Source: JBLIDK01 sp047632595 (GTDB taxonomy: Bacteria > Bacteroidota > Bacteroidia > Sphingobacteriales > Sphingobacteriaceae). Taken from it: a stretch of DNA of 64,000 bases. Positions 43,008-52,129 of the stretch are shown here, one piece after another (position 1 is the stretch's first letter; every line of letters starts with the position of its first letter). The stretch covers positions 1 to 64,000 of the forward strand of contig JBLIDK010000006.1 of assembly GCA_047632595.1 (NCBI GenBank). Reading direction: 5' to 3'. The notes under the pieces are model-generated. The model did not search any database, was not told where the DNA came from, and saw only the letters and a program-made list of their open reading frames with translations. Made by a program: the position numbers and the translations under genes.

Positions 43008-44735
43008 ATGTTAAACAAGCTTTTATTAATCGTTTTTTTAATCATACCGTTTTTGGCAAAGTCGCAATACTTGCTTGAAATAAAACAATGCCATAAATGC
43101 AACAGTTCAAAGGTATCATTTCAATCTAATCACCCTACTAAAGAAGGAGTATTTAGTGAAATTCAAAAAATTCAGAACCAGTTTGTTGCCCAAGGCTTTT
43201 TAGATTGTTCAGTTTCTTTTGAAAAGATAAATGATAGCTTATACTCCTGTAGTATTGAACAAAACCAACTTGTTAAATTAATAGTAAGCTTTTCAGATTC
43301 AGTTTCTCGAATTAATGCTCAACAATTTGGTGTTAAACAAACCGGTTGGCAGTATAAGGCCGCTTCAGCCAAAAACATAAACAAATGCAGAAAGGAAGTA
43401 ATTACAAAAGCTGAAAATAATGGATTTCCATTTGCAAGCGTTGTGTATGACACTATTGAGCGCTCTAATAAGGAGCTACACTTGTCGATGGTTTTCAAAA
43501 AAAATAACCTAATTGTTATAGATACGCTAGAATTTAGACCAACTAATTTAATTAATCAGCGAACATTAGAAGCTTACTTGAGAGTAAAAAAAGGGAAAGT
43601 TTACAATGAATCCGTTCTTAAAAAAACAGAAGCCAGGCTTAGAGATTTACCTTTTTTAGATCCAATCGGTCCAACGGAAGTGTTTTTTACTTTTTCAAAA
43701 GCTAAAGTAAGGACTTCACTGTCACCTGTGAAATCAAATATTTTTGATTTAGTTATTGGTTTTCTACCCAATGCCTCCGATAATGGCACCTTACAAATTG
43801 TAGGGCAAGGTGAACTTGTTCTTCAAAACTCATTTAAACAAGCAGATGTATTTTCTTTAAAGTTCAACAAAACAGAATCATTAAATCAGCAGTTTGAAAG
43901 TAACTTTAGTTTGCCATATGTTTTTGGTAGCGATATAGGAACAATGTTTGGAATCAAGCTAAGAAAACAAGACACTAGTTTTTTAAATGTATCTAGGAAA
44001 ATAGCCTTGTCTTATAAGCCAACATCAAAGCAAACCTATGCTTTCCAATACGAACTATTTACAACAAACGTTTTTTCCTCTCAGCAGATTATAGCAAGTC
44101 TTTCAAACGGAGAATTGTCCTTAGTTTCTCAAAAAACTAATAAATATAAAATAGCGTGGGAGTATAAAGACTTAGATAGAAGATTAAATCCAAAGAAGGG
44201 GAGTGAGTTATATTTAAACACCTCATTAGGGCAAAGAGAAATTCAGCAGAACCCAAATTTGGATGATTCCATTTATGCAAATATTAATACCAGTAGTGTT
44301 GTTTTCAATATTGGATTTGGTGCCGCTAAATACTTGCCAATAACAAGTAAATCGACAATTAAACTCGCAATTTATGGTGAGTCGCTTTTAGCAAAGCAAT
44401 TATTTGAAAACGAACAATTAAGAATTGGGGGATTTAAATCGGTTCAAGGATTTGATGAACAAACGGTATTGGCAACCAGCTTTGGAGTTGGGGAATTTAA
44501 ATACTTCTATTTTTTAAGTGAAAATTCAAGTTTAAATGCAATTGTTAATGCCGCATTGGTAAAAAATGAGCTGATGAGCGAATTTTATAGCCCACTATAC
44601 GGAGTAGGGCCGGGGTTAAACTTAGGAACGAAGTCAGGAAAATTTTCCATTAGTTACGTTGTTGGATGGACAAAAAGCACTATTCCGAACTTGCAAAATG
44701 GGAAGTTACACTTTGGTCTCGTAAACAATTTCTAA
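43008..44735 (+). CDS. Omp85-like outer membrane protein with N-terminal CxxC
   Basis: This 575-residue protein has a signal peptide (ends near KSQ, residue 19) and then a CHKC motif at about 27-30. Helical/strand stretches resembling POTRA domains follow (EIQKIQNQFVAQGFLD near 52; YLRVKKGKVYNESVLKKTE near 190). A C-terminal barrel carries DLDRRLNPKKGSELYL, RIGGFKSVQGFDEQTV (an RGF/RGY-like motif) and a terminal phenylalanine. It looks like a BamA/TamA or two-partner-secretion (FhaC/TpsB) relative. The cysteine pair so close to the signal peptide is unusual for this family. It is the first gene of a rightward run. Confidence 0.75.
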   Translation: MLNKLLLIVFLIIPFLAKSQYLLEIKQCHKCNSSKVSFQSNHPTKEGVFSEIQKIQNQFVAQGFLDCSVSFEKINDSLYSCSIEQNQLVKLIVSFSDSVSRINAQQFGVKQTGWQYKAASAKNINKCRKEVITKAENNGFPFASVVYDTIERSNKELHLSMVFKKNNLIVIDTLEFRPTNLINQRTLEAYLRVKKGKVYNESVLKKTEARLRDLPFLDPIGPTEVFFTFSKAKVRTSLSPVKSNIFDLVIGFLPNASDNGTLQIVGQGELVLQNSFKQADVFSLKFNKTESLNQQFESNFSLPYVFGSDIGTMFGIKLRKQDTSFLNVSRKIALSYKPTSKQTYAFQYELFTTNVFSSQQIIASLSNGELSLVSQKTNKYKIAWEYKDLDRRLNPKKGSELYLNTSLGQREIQQNPNLDDSIYANINTSSVVFNIGFGAAKYLPITSKSTIKLAIYGESLLAKQLFENEQLRIGGFKSVQGFDEQTVLATSFGVGEFKYFYFLSENSSLNAIVNAALVKNELMSEFYSPLYGVGPGLNLGTKSGKFSISYVVGWTKSTIPNLQNGKLHFGLVNNF

Positions 44736-44761
44736 TTTAGCGGTAAATAAGAATACTATTA

Positions 44762-45469
44762 ATGCCAATTATTTCATTATTTCTTAGTCTCAATCCGGTT
44801 AATGTAAGACTTGAAGGAACCAACGTGGTTGGAATTCAAGGATATTGGCAATTTTACGTTTTGATAGCTTTGGCATTGTTTTTTGCTTGGATTAAACTTT
44901 TTTACACAAAAAATTTACGTGATGCATTTAAAGTGTGTGTCAACATGCGTTATGCTGAACACCAATTACGTGATGATCAGGGTAGTACTAAAAGATTCAA
45001 TTTTTCAATTGCTACATTTTTTCTTGTGCTAACCTCCTTAATAATCTCTCAAGCACTTGATTATCTGTCTATTGAATTTTTCGCAACCGGATTTAATAGC
45101 TTTCTGGCAATTTTGTTTGGGTTAATAGTGTTCTATTTAATTCGTTTTTTGATCATTCTTACTGCGGGATATTTATTTAAAATGCAAAAATTGGCTAGGT
45201 ATTACACAATTTACTTGTTTGCCACAACGGTATTAATCTCATTAATTGCATTTCTGTTATTTTCTTTAAACCTTTGGCAAGAACCAGTAATTCAAGCTTT
45301 TGCATTTTGGACAATCGTATTGGTGTATGGGGCTGGAATTTTAATAAAGTACGTTGGATCTTTCCTATTTGCCAATCAAAATTTAAAAATTCCTTCATTT
45401 TACTTATTTGTTTATCTTTGCACGCTCGAAATTCTGCCTTGGGCACTATTATTAAAACTGCTAAACTAA
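44762..45469 (+). CDS. DUF4271 family membrane protein
   Basis: This 235-residue inner membrane protein has about six to seven helices and a short cytoplasmic loop (YTKNLRDAFKVCVNMRYAEH). The DUF4271 family is found in Bacteroidetes next to hemD and T9SS genes, as here. The pattern of hydrophobic helices and the conserved RDAF...N.R segment support the assignment, which I make from memory. Its role is unknown; the fixed neighbourhood suggests a link to the envelope or T9SS. It sits 12 bases before hemD's open frame. Confidence 0.75.
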   Translation: MPIISLFLSLNPVNVRLEGTNVVGIQGYWQFYVLIALALFFAWIKLFYTKNLRDAFKVCVNMRYAEHQLRDDQGSTKRFNFSIATFFLVLTSLIISQALDYLSIEFFATGFNSFLAILFGLIVFYLIRFLIILTAGYLFKMQKLARYYTIYLFATTVLISLIAFLLFSLNLWQEPVIQAFAFWTIVLVYGAGILIKYVGSFLFANQNLKIPSFYLFVYLCTLEILPWALLLKLLN

Positions 45470-45490
45470 AAAAGGCTATAATTGCCGTTT

Positions 45491-46261
45491 ATGGAAATTT
45501 TGACCAAGATAAAACCTATGCATCGCGTAAAGAGCATTCTTATTTCACAACCTGAACCTGCCACTCAAAAATCTCCTTACTTTGATTTAAAAGAGAAATA
45601 CGGACTAAAAATTGATTTTATCCCTTTTATTCACGTAGAAGGTGTTGATTATAGAGAGTTTAGAAAGGAAAAAGTTTTACCAACTGATTATTCTGCAGTA
45701 ATTTTTACCAGTAAAAACGCTATTGAGAATTACTTCTCAATTTGTGAAAAGCTTAGAATTGAAATTAATCCTGATATGAAATATTTCTGTATTACGGAGA
45801 CAATTGCCTTGTACTTGCAGAAATTCGTTCAATATAGAAAACGGAAAGTGTTTTTTGGCGTTCAAACTACTTCTCAGTTATTAGCGGTTGTTTTAAAGCG
45901 CAAAGAGGAGTCATTCTTCTTCCCGTGTTCAAACGTTACTAATAATGAAATCCCTGATTTTCTTGAATCAAAAGGAATTAAATATGGTAAAGCAATAATG
46001 TATAAAACGGTTAGTAGTGATTTGTCTCACTTAGCTGATGTGAATTACGACATAATTGCTTTTTTTAGTCCATCTGGAATTAAATCACTTTTTGAAAACT
46101 TTCCGACATTTAAACAAGGGAATACTAAAATTGCAGTATTTGGTCCAACAACAAGTAAAGCCGTAGAAGATGCTGGACTAGCTTTAAACATTGTTGCTCC
46201 AACTCCTCAAACTCCATCTATGACCATGGCAATTGAAGAATATATTAAAAGTCAAAAATAA
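45491..46261 (+). CDS. hemD: Uroporphyrinogen-III synthase
   Basis: The protein has the two-domain HemD layout: ILISQPEP at the N-terminus, YSAVIFTSKNAIENYF (about residue 63) in the first domain, and IIAFFSPSGIKSLFENF with IAVFGPTTSKAVEDAGL in the second. The enzyme converts hydroxymethylbilane to uroporphyrinogen III in heme synthesis. Starts at ATG 45491 (256 residues) or 45518 (247 residues, MHRVKSILISQPEP) are more likely than the TTG at 45482. The gene lies between DUF4271 and porP/sprF-like, an order I associate with Bacteroidetes. Confidence 0.87.
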   Translation: MEILTKIKPMHRVKSILISQPEPATQKSPYFDLKEKYGLKIDFIPFIHVEGVDYREFRKEKVLPTDYSAVIFTSKNAIENYFSICEKLRIEINPDMKYFCITETIALYLQKFVQYRKRKVFFGVQTTSQLLAVVLKRKEESFFFPCSNVTNNEIPDFLESKGIKYGKAIMYKTVSSDLSHLADVNYDIIAFFSPSGIKSLFENFPTFKQGNTKIAVFGPTTSKAVEDAGLALNIVAPTPQTPSMTMAIEEYIKSQK

Positions 46262-46324
46262 TTTTTAGATAATATTTGGTCTAAAGTTTGGCTTAGCCCT
46301 ATCTTACTGTATCTTTAGGGTTCT

Positions 46325-46332
46325 TACATTTG
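46325..46332 (+). promoter_or_regulatory. -7-type element before the PorP/SprF-like gene
   Basis: TACATTTG matches TAnnTTTG and ends only 7 bases before the TTG start at 46340. If it is a promoter, the message would be nearly leaderless; it may be a chance match. Confidence 0.3.
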
Positions 46333-46339
46333 AAAAGTA

Positions 46340-47302
46340 TTGATAAAAAACAGAAACATATCAACTATTATTTCGCTTTGCATTTTAATGTTAGCCTCAT
46401 CGGCTATTGGAAAAGCGCAAAAGGATGTGCAATACACTCAGTATTTTATGAATACTGGCGTATTTAATCCTGGAGTAGCTGGTGCGACTGAGAATTTAGT
46501 ATTTACAGGACTTTATAGGTCTCAATGGACTGGCTGGGGTGAGGGTGCTCCAATTTCACAAACAGTTCATGTTGCAGCACCAGTAAATTTCTTAAAAGGT
46601 GGTGTTTCATTACATATATTAAATGATGCCGTTGGATTAGATACAAGAACAGGAGTCTATCTATCTTACGGATATAAAATTACAATTGGCAATGGAGTAT
46701 TAAGTCCGGCTATTGGAATAGGTTTTTTACAAAGCGGTGTAGACGCTGGAAAGCTTAAAGCAAATTCAGGAGGCGATGCAATAATTCCTACAGGAGAAGC
46801 GAACTCTTTAAATACTGATTTTAATATTGGAGCATTTTACAAAGACGACGCACTATATTTAGGAGCTTCGATAACTCATATAAACAGTGCAAAGTTGAAA
46901 TATTTTGCTAGTGCAGACCCAATTTCGTCCATTAGAGTACCAATAACTGGGCACTTTATTGCCGGATATAATTTTCCTTTAACAGCAACAGTAGATTTTA
47001 ATCCTTCCGTGTTGATAAAGATAGATCGATTTTTTAATTCAATAGTTCCTGAAGCAAATGGTAATTTTGTTTTTAACGATAAATTTTTTGCCGGGGCTAG
47101 TTATAGACATTTAGATGCAGCTGCTGGCGTAGTGGGTTATGCAGTTAATGATCGCCTTAAGCTAAGTTACTCTTATGATTTTACTGTAACTAAAATAAAC
47201 ACTGTAAGTAATGGAAGCCATGAAATAGTACTTAGGTATGAGATTCCTGTGTTTTCAAAGCTTAAAAGCGACGTTATTATTAAGTCGCCAAGATTTTTAT
47301 AA
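46340..47302 (+). CDS. PorP/SprF family T9SS outer membrane protein
   Basis: This 320-residue protein has a signal peptide (ends near GKAQ, residue 26). The PorP/SprF hallmarks follow: DVQYTQYFMNTGVFNPGVAG just after it, YRSQWTGW near residue 59, and strands throughout with an aromatic C-terminus. PorP/SprF proteins associate with T9SS and help surface delivery of adhesins such as SprB. The start is TTG at 46340; no ATG fits the signal peptide. It directly precedes gldK (179 bases), as in the F. johnsoniae and P. gingivalis clusters, but a promoter motif before gldK suggests partly separate transcription. Confidence 0.9.
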   Translation: MIKNRNISTIISLCILMLASSAIGKAQKDVQYTQYFMNTGVFNPGVAGATENLVFTGLYRSQWTGWGEGAPISQTVHVAAPVNFLKGGVSLHILNDAVGLDTRTGVYLSYGYKITIGNGVLSPAIGIGFLQSGVDAGKLKANSGGDAIIPTGEANSLNTDFNIGAFYKDDALYLGASITHINSAKLKYFASADPISSIRVPITGHFIAGYNFPLTATVDFNPSVLIKIDRFFNSIVPEANGNFVFNDKFFAGASYRHLDAAAGVVGYAVNDRLKLSYSYDFTVTKINTVSNGSHEIVLRYEIPVFSKLKSDVIIKSPRFL

Positions 47303-47393
47303 ACAATTTAACAACAACTTACGAACAATATGCTTCATCGAATAAACGTTAACATTATTCAATCACGAAAAAAAATGAATTTTGCTAAGTTTT

Positions 47394-47427
47394 TTGACGT
47401 GTTTAAGAATTAATTTTTTTACATTTG
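47394..47427 (+). promoter_or_regulatory. Predicted promoter of the gldKLMN operon
   Basis: TTG at 47394-47396 (in a TTTTTG run) and TACATTTG at 47420-47427 are separated by 23 bases, close to the Bacteroidetes TTG / TAnnTTTG spacing. RNA would start at about 47434, giving a leader of about 48 bases before the gldK ATG. Confidence 0.5.
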
Positions 47428-47481
47428 TTAGCTATTTCGCAAGTTGAAATATAAATTCCAACAAATTTCAAGAGTTAGAAT

Positions 47482-48744
47482 ATGAAAAAGGTATTATTTG
47501 CAACCATTACAATATTTACGTTTTTACTTACCGGTTGTGGTTTAAACTCCGGAAACGGGGAACTAGTAGGAGTACAAAGACGTCCTACATTTAATCAAGA
47601 AATTCCATACGGTATGGTGTACGTGCCAACAGGAACTTTCCACATGGGTCAAACTGATCAGGATATAGCATATTCTCAGATTGCTCAGAATCGTCAGATA
47701 ACAATTTCTGCATTCTATATGGATGATACAGAAATTACTAATAACGAGTATAGACAATTTGTTTATTGGGTTAGGGATTCAATTGCTCATAAATTAATTG
47801 GTGATGATCATATCATTATTGCTGATGATGGAACTGAATCTATCGATTGGAGCAAAAGAATAAAGTATGAAGACCCTGAAGTTCAAGAATTAATTACTGA
47901 TATATTCCTTCCAGAAGATGAAAGAATATTTGGAAAGAAAGAGTTAGACCCAAGAAAATTAATTTATTCTTACGAATGGATTGACTATAGAGCAGCATCT
48001 TCTTTAAAAGAAGGAGAGTCTAGAACTACAGTTATTAGGAAGGATGAGCGTTCTATTTATCCTGATACACTTTGTTGGTTACGCGACTTTGCTTACGCTG
48101 GTAATGATCCAATGGTAGAGAAGTACTTTTGGCATCCAGCTTATGATGATTATCCTTTAGTGGGAATAACTTGGAGACAAGCAAGACTTTTTACTGGTTG
48201 GAGATCTGAGCAGTATGATAATGCTAGATTAAGATCAGGATTACAATTAGGAAATAGATTTAAAATGGCAGATGAAGCGCAATGGGAATGGGCTGCAAGA
48301 GGCGGAAGAATTGGTGCTGATTACCCTTGGGGAGGCCCTTATATCAGAAACAGTAAAGGTTGCTTGTTAGCAAACTTTAAGCCAATGAGAGGTGATTACA
48401 TCTCTGATGGCGGTTTTTATACTGTAAAAGTTACTTCATATTTCCCGAACGATTATGGTTTGTATAACATGTCAGGAAATGTTGCAGAGTGGACTAGAAC
48501 TACTTTTGATGAATCAGCTTCTTCTTTTGTTCACGATTTAAACCCAACTTATGACACGGATCCAACTGATGAGGACGATGAATTAGTCAAAAGAAAAGTT
48601 ATTAGAGGTGGATCATGGAAAGATGTAGGTTATTTTCTACAATGTGGAACTAGAAGCTACGAGTTCATGGACACAGCTAAATCTTACGTTGGTTTTAGAA
48701 ACGTAATGCCTTACATGGGTAGAGCAATTCAAGACGAACAATAG
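47482..48744 (+). CDS. gldK: GldK/PorK, T9SS ring lipoprotein
   Basis: This 420-residue lipoprotein has its modified cysteine at 19 (LLTGC). The formylglycine-generating-enzyme-like domain begins PYGMVYVPTGTFHMGQTDQD and continues with DDTEITNNEYRQF, RLRSG...MADEAQWEWAARGG (split by a loop), GNVAEWTRTTF and VIRGGSWKDVGYFLQCGTR. GldK forms, with GldN, the periplasmic ring that surrounds the T9SS translocon. The usual catalytic cysteines of true FGE enzymes are not needed in this family. It is the first gene of gldKLMN. Confidence 0.96.
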   Translation: MKKVLFATITIFTFLLTGCGLNSGNGELVGVQRRPTFNQEIPYGMVYVPTGTFHMGQTDQDIAYSQIAQNRQITISAFYMDDTEITNNEYRQFVYWVRDSIAHKLIGDDHIIIADDGTESIDWSKRIKYEDPEVQELITDIFLPEDERIFGKKELDPRKLIYSYEWIDYRAASSLKEGESRTTVIRKDERSIYPDTLCWLRDFAYAGNDPMVEKYFWHPAYDDYPLVGITWRQARLFTGWRSEQYDNARLRSGLQLGNRFKMADEAQWEWAARGGRIGADYPWGGPYIRNSKGCLLANFKPMRGDYISDGGFYTVKVTSYFPNDYGLYNMSGNVAEWTRTTFDESASSFVHDLNPTYDTDPTDEDDELVKRKVIRGGSWKDVGYFLQCGTRSYEFMDTAKSYVGFRNVMPYMGRAIQDEQ

Positions 48745-48795
48745 AATTATTGAGTATTAATTAACGTAAATCAACAACCACAGAAACAAAAAGAG

Positions 48796-49602
48796 ATGTT
48801 AGGAAGTAAAAAGTTTAAGTTATTGATGCACAAGCTTTATGGTTTTGGTGCGTCAATCGTAATCCTTGGAGCCATGTTTAAGATTCTTCACCTTCCCGGT
48901 GCAGGTATCATGCTAGGTGTTGGTTTATCAGTTGAAGCATTAATCTTTTTCTTCTCTGCACTTGAGCCGCCTCATGAAGATCCAGATTGGTCTTTAGTTT
49001 ACCCAGAATTAGCTGGTATGGAAAGCCATGATGTTGATGTTCCAAGAGGAGGGACTGCCGGAGCAGGCCCTAAAGATGGTGTATCTCAAGAACTTGATAG
49101 ATTAATGGAAGAGGCTAAAATTGGCCCTGAATTAATAGAAAGTTTAGGTTCTGGTTTAAGGAACTTCGGGGATAAAGTAAAATCTATTTCTAATGCTGTT
49201 GATACTTCAGTTGCTACAGATGAACTTAATGGTAACATTAAGGAAGCAGCTTCACAAGTTGGAAACTTAGGAAAATCTTATCAAGAAGCTGCAATGGCTA
49301 TTGATGATGTAAAAGGATCTGTTGGTGATACAAAAGAATACACTGACCAATTACAAAACTTAAGCAAAAACTTAGGTTCATTAAATGCTATGTATGAGTT
49401 AGAGTTGCAAGATTCTAATAATCATCTTAAAACATTAAACAAATTCTATGGTGGAATTAGTGAAACTATGGAGAACTTCAATTCTTCGTTAGAAGATTCT
49501 AAGAGGTATAAACAAGAGGTTGCTCGATTAGCAGATAATCTTTCGTCACTGAATTCCGTTTATGGTAATATGCTTTCTGCAATGAACCAACCGGTTAAGT
49601 AA
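48796..49602 (+). CDS. gldL: GldL/PorL, T9SS and gliding motor subunit
   Basis: This 268-residue inner membrane protein has two helices (about 13-33 and 36-57) and a long cytoplasmic C-terminal coiled region (residues 90-265). The second helix contains the glutamate E47, with E57 at its end, in GLSVEALIFFFSALEPP; the first glutamate matches the essential proton-path residue of F. johnsoniae GldL. K29 and H32 lie between the helices. GldL forms a pentamer around a GldM dimer and uses proton motive force. The GTAGAGPKDG linker is followed by heptad-like repeats. It lies 51 bases after gldK. Confidence 0.95.
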   Translation: MLGSKKFKLLMHKLYGFGASIVILGAMFKILHLPGAGIMLGVGLSVEALIFFFSALEPPHEDPDWSLVYPELAGMESHDVDVPRGGTAGAGPKDGVSQELDRLMEEAKIGPELIESLGSGLRNFGDKVKSISNAVDTSVATDELNGNIKEAASQVGNLGKSYQEAAMAIDDVKGSVGDTKEYTDQLQNLSKNLGSLNAMYELELQDSNNHLKTLNKFYGGISETMENFNSSLEDSKRYKQEVARLADNLSSLNSVYGNMLSAMNQPVK

Positions 49603-49644
49603 TTAATCGATTTAGAAAGTAAGAACCACTAAACAAAAAAAACT

Positions 49645-51234
49645 ATGTCAGGAGGAAAGGAAACAGGAAGGCAAAAGATGATTGGTATGATGTATTTGGT
49701 ACTAACAGCACTGTTAGCATTAAATATATCTGCAGAAGCAATTAAAGCTTTTGGATTGATCAGAAAAGGTCTGGATGAAACCACTGCAAACTTTGATAGC
49801 AAAATATCGTTTACATTTTCTGCATTTGATAATGCAATGAAAAATGATGCTGAAAAAACCAAACCATACTTAGATAAAGCTAAAGCAGCTAAAGCTATGA
49901 GTCAGGAACTTTTTGATTACATAGAAGTACTCAAAGAAGAAATGATTGAAATGGGTGGTGGCTATGCCGGAGAAGGTGATGAAAAGAACATCTATGAGAT
50001 TAAAGGTGAAAAGGACTTAGATAAAGCCGCTGAGCTTATGATTACTAAGGGTAAAGGACCTGAACTTAAAGATAAGATTAACGAAACAAGAGATAAAATG
50101 CTTTCTTTAGTTGATCCTACTCAGCGTGCCGAACTTAACCTTACACTTACTGCAGAAGACCCTCCAGCTAGTGAAGATGGATTAGCCCTTTCATGGGAGT
50201 CTTATATGTTTGAAGGTAAACCGTTAACAGCCGCTGTAGCATTGTTATCAAAATTGCAGACCGATGTAAGAAATGCAGAGCTTGATATTGTAAACTTTTT
50301 ATTCAAGGCTATTAGTGCCAGTGATTTTAAGTTTGACCAATTAGAAGCAACTGTTATTCCAGGAAGTGATTATGTTTTAACCGGACAAGAGTATAATGCA
50401 AAAATATTTATTTCTGCATCAAGTTCGACTCAAGATCCTGAAGTATACATTGGAAGCGTTGACGAAGAAGGAAAGTTAAAAGGCGAAGGCACTTTATTAC
50501 CTGTTGAAGATGGAAAAGCCGTATATAAAACTGTACCAAGTAGAGAAGGTGTTGTTGAATGGGGTGGGGTTATTCAGGTTAAGAAACCTGGAAGTGATGA
50601 AGTAACGAGTTACCCATTTAAAAAATCATTTATTGCGGCTAGAAGTTCTGTTGTTGTTTCTGCTGATAAAATGAACGTTCTTTATATAGGTGTTCCAAAT
50701 CCAATGTCAATTTCAGCACCTGGTATTCCAAACGAAAAGGTAACTGCTAGATTTAAAGGTAATGGAAGATTTACTGGAAATGGTAGAAAAGGAAGTTACA
50801 CTGCAATGGTTACTACTCCTGGAACGACAAAGATCGAAGTTATAGCAGAATTACCTTCTGGTGAAAAGAAAGTAATGGGCTTTAAAGAATATCGTATTAA
50901 AACCGTTCCTCCTCCAACACCTAAGTTTGCAGGTAAAAATGAAGGAACTGTTTCAAGAGGAGAATTAAAAGTTCAGAGAGGTATTTTTGCAGAATTAGAA
51001 AATTTCGATTTCGATTTGAAATATACGGTAACTAAATATCGTTTTATAATGACAAGGAAAAGCAATAGCCCTATTATTAAAGAAGGAAGAAGTCAAGTAT
51101 TGTCTTCTGATGTTGTTGATGCGTTGGGTAGAGCAGATGCTGGTGAACGCGTTTTGTTTGACCAAATTTATGCAAAAGGACCTGATGGAAAAGAGGTAAA
51201 AGTGGCAGGTACCATATTATTAGATATTAAATAG
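49645..51234 (+). CDS. gldM: GldM/PorM, T9SS and gliding motor shaft
   Basis: This 529-residue protein has one N-terminal helix (about 13-33) preceded by GGKETGRQKMIGMMYLV, the conserved cytoplasmic tip that sits inside the GldL pentamer. The rest is periplasmic: a helical D1 domain (about 40-215), then beta domains D2 to D4, e.g. ATVIPGSDYVLTGQEYNAKI at about 232 and GVPNPMSISAPGIPNEKVTA at about 350. GldM turns or moves when GldL uses proton flow and transfers force to the GldK/GldN ring. It lies 42 bases after gldL and 22 before gldN. Length matches F. johnsoniae GldM (513). Confidence 0.96.
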   Translation: MSGGKETGRQKMIGMMYLVLTALLALNISAEAIKAFGLIRKGLDETTANFDSKISFTFSAFDNAMKNDAEKTKPYLDKAKAAKAMSQELFDYIEVLKEEMIEMGGGYAGEGDEKNIYEIKGEKDLDKAAELMITKGKGPELKDKINETRDKMLSLVDPTQRAELNLTLTAEDPPASEDGLALSWESYMFEGKPLTAAVALLSKLQTDVRNAELDIVNFLFKAISASDFKFDQLEATVIPGSDYVLTGQEYNAKIFISASSSTQDPEVYIGSVDEEGKLKGEGTLLPVEDGKAVYKTVPSREGVVEWGGVIQVKKPGSDEVTSYPFKKSFIAARSSVVVSADKMNVLYIGVPNPMSISAPGIPNEKVTARFKGNGRFTGNGRKGSYTAMVTTPGTTKIEVIAELPSGEKKVMGFKEYRIKTVPPPTPKFAGKNEGTVSRGELKVQRGIFAELENFDFDLKYTVTKYRFIMTRKSNSPIIKEGRSQVLSSDVVDALGRADAGERVLFDQIYAKGPDGKEVKVAGTILLDIK

Positions 51235-51256
51235 AAAAGAATTTAAATTAAGTATC

Positions 51257-52072
51257 ATGAGATATATAAGTGTTTTAGTATTCATTTTAATCAGTACAAG
51301 TATAATGGCTCAAGATTTTGAAAGGCCATTAGATGGAGTTTACTCTAAAAAGGAAATCAAGCAATCTGAAATAACTGATTATTCTCCTCTAAGAGAAGCA
51401 GATGCTCTTTGGAAAAGAAGAATTTGGAGAGTAATTGATCTTAACGAAAAAATGAATCTTCCTTTTACTTGGCCAAAAAGCAAGTTAATAGATGTAGTTA
51501 TGGACGCAGTTGCCAACGGTGAATTAACTGCTTATGATGCTGATGTTGATGATGAGTTTTCAAAGCCTTTAACAGCTGAAGACGTTGCTTCAATTGGTAG
51601 ATTTACTAAAGAACTTCAAGTAATGAATCCAGTGACTAATCAAATGGAAACTGAAACAGTTACAGAAGAATTCAATAGAGACGAAGTGATTAAGTATTGG
51701 TTAAAAGAAGAGTGGTTTTTTGATAAACAACGTTCGATTTTTGAATGTAGAATTATTGGAATTGCACCTATTTATAATGTACTCTCAGAAGAAGGTGTTC
51801 TTATTGGTGAAAAAGAATTATTCTGGATTTATTTCCCAGAAGCAAGAAATACTTTTATTCATGCTGAAGTGTTTAATCGATTTAACGATGCAAAAAGATT
51901 AAGCTATGATGATTTATTTATCAAAAGATTGTTTTCAAGTACAATTTTTAAAGTGGCTAACGTGTATGATAGACGTGTGGAGGATTACAAAACAGGTTTA
52001 GATGCTCTTTACGAAGCAGAAGCTATTAAAGCAGATATCTTTAACTATGAGCACGATTTGTGGGAATTTTAG
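51257..52072 (+). CDS. gldN: GldN/PorN, T9SS ring protein
   Basis: This 271-residue periplasmic protein has a signal peptide (ends near IMAQ, residue 19). The GldN family pattern follows, with SPLREADALWKRRIWRVIDLNEKMN, TAYDADVDDEFSKPLT and YWLKEEWFFDKQRSIFECRI, where the tryptophan- and charge-rich segments are conserved. GldN partners GldK in the ring complex. It is somewhat shorter than F. johnsoniae GldN (332), lacking an acidic C-terminal extension. A terminator shared with uvrC follows the stop codon. Confidence 0.94.
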   Translation: MRYISVLVFILISTSIMAQDFERPLDGVYSKKEIKQSEITDYSPLREADALWKRRIWRVIDLNEKMNLPFTWPKSKLIDVVMDAVANGELTAYDADVDDEFSKPLTAEDVASIGRFTKELQVMNPVTNQMETETVTEEFNRDEVIKYWLKEEWFFDKQRSIFECRIIGIAPIYNVLSEEGVLIGEKELFWIYFPEARNTFIHAEVFNRFNDAKRLSYDDLFIKRLFSSTIFKVANVYDRRVEDYKTGLDALYEAEAIKADIFNYEHDLWEF

Positions 52073-52093
52073 TATAAAAGAATCAATAATATT

Positions 52094-52129
52094 AAAACCC
52101 AATTTGGCTTAGTCAGATTGGGTTTTTTT
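52094..52129. terminator. Terminator of the gld operon and of uvrC
   Basis: AAAACCCAAT / ATTGGGTTTT is a 10-base stem whose inner part continues with five more weak pairs to a TTA loop, and a T run follows. The uvrC stop codon at 52109 falls inside it, so the same hairpin probably acts for both convergent operons. Confidence 0.88.

Noticed and set aside
45274..45555. Open plus-strand frame of 93 codons spanning DUF4271 and hemD
   Set aside because: It is out of frame with both well-supported genes and has no known features.
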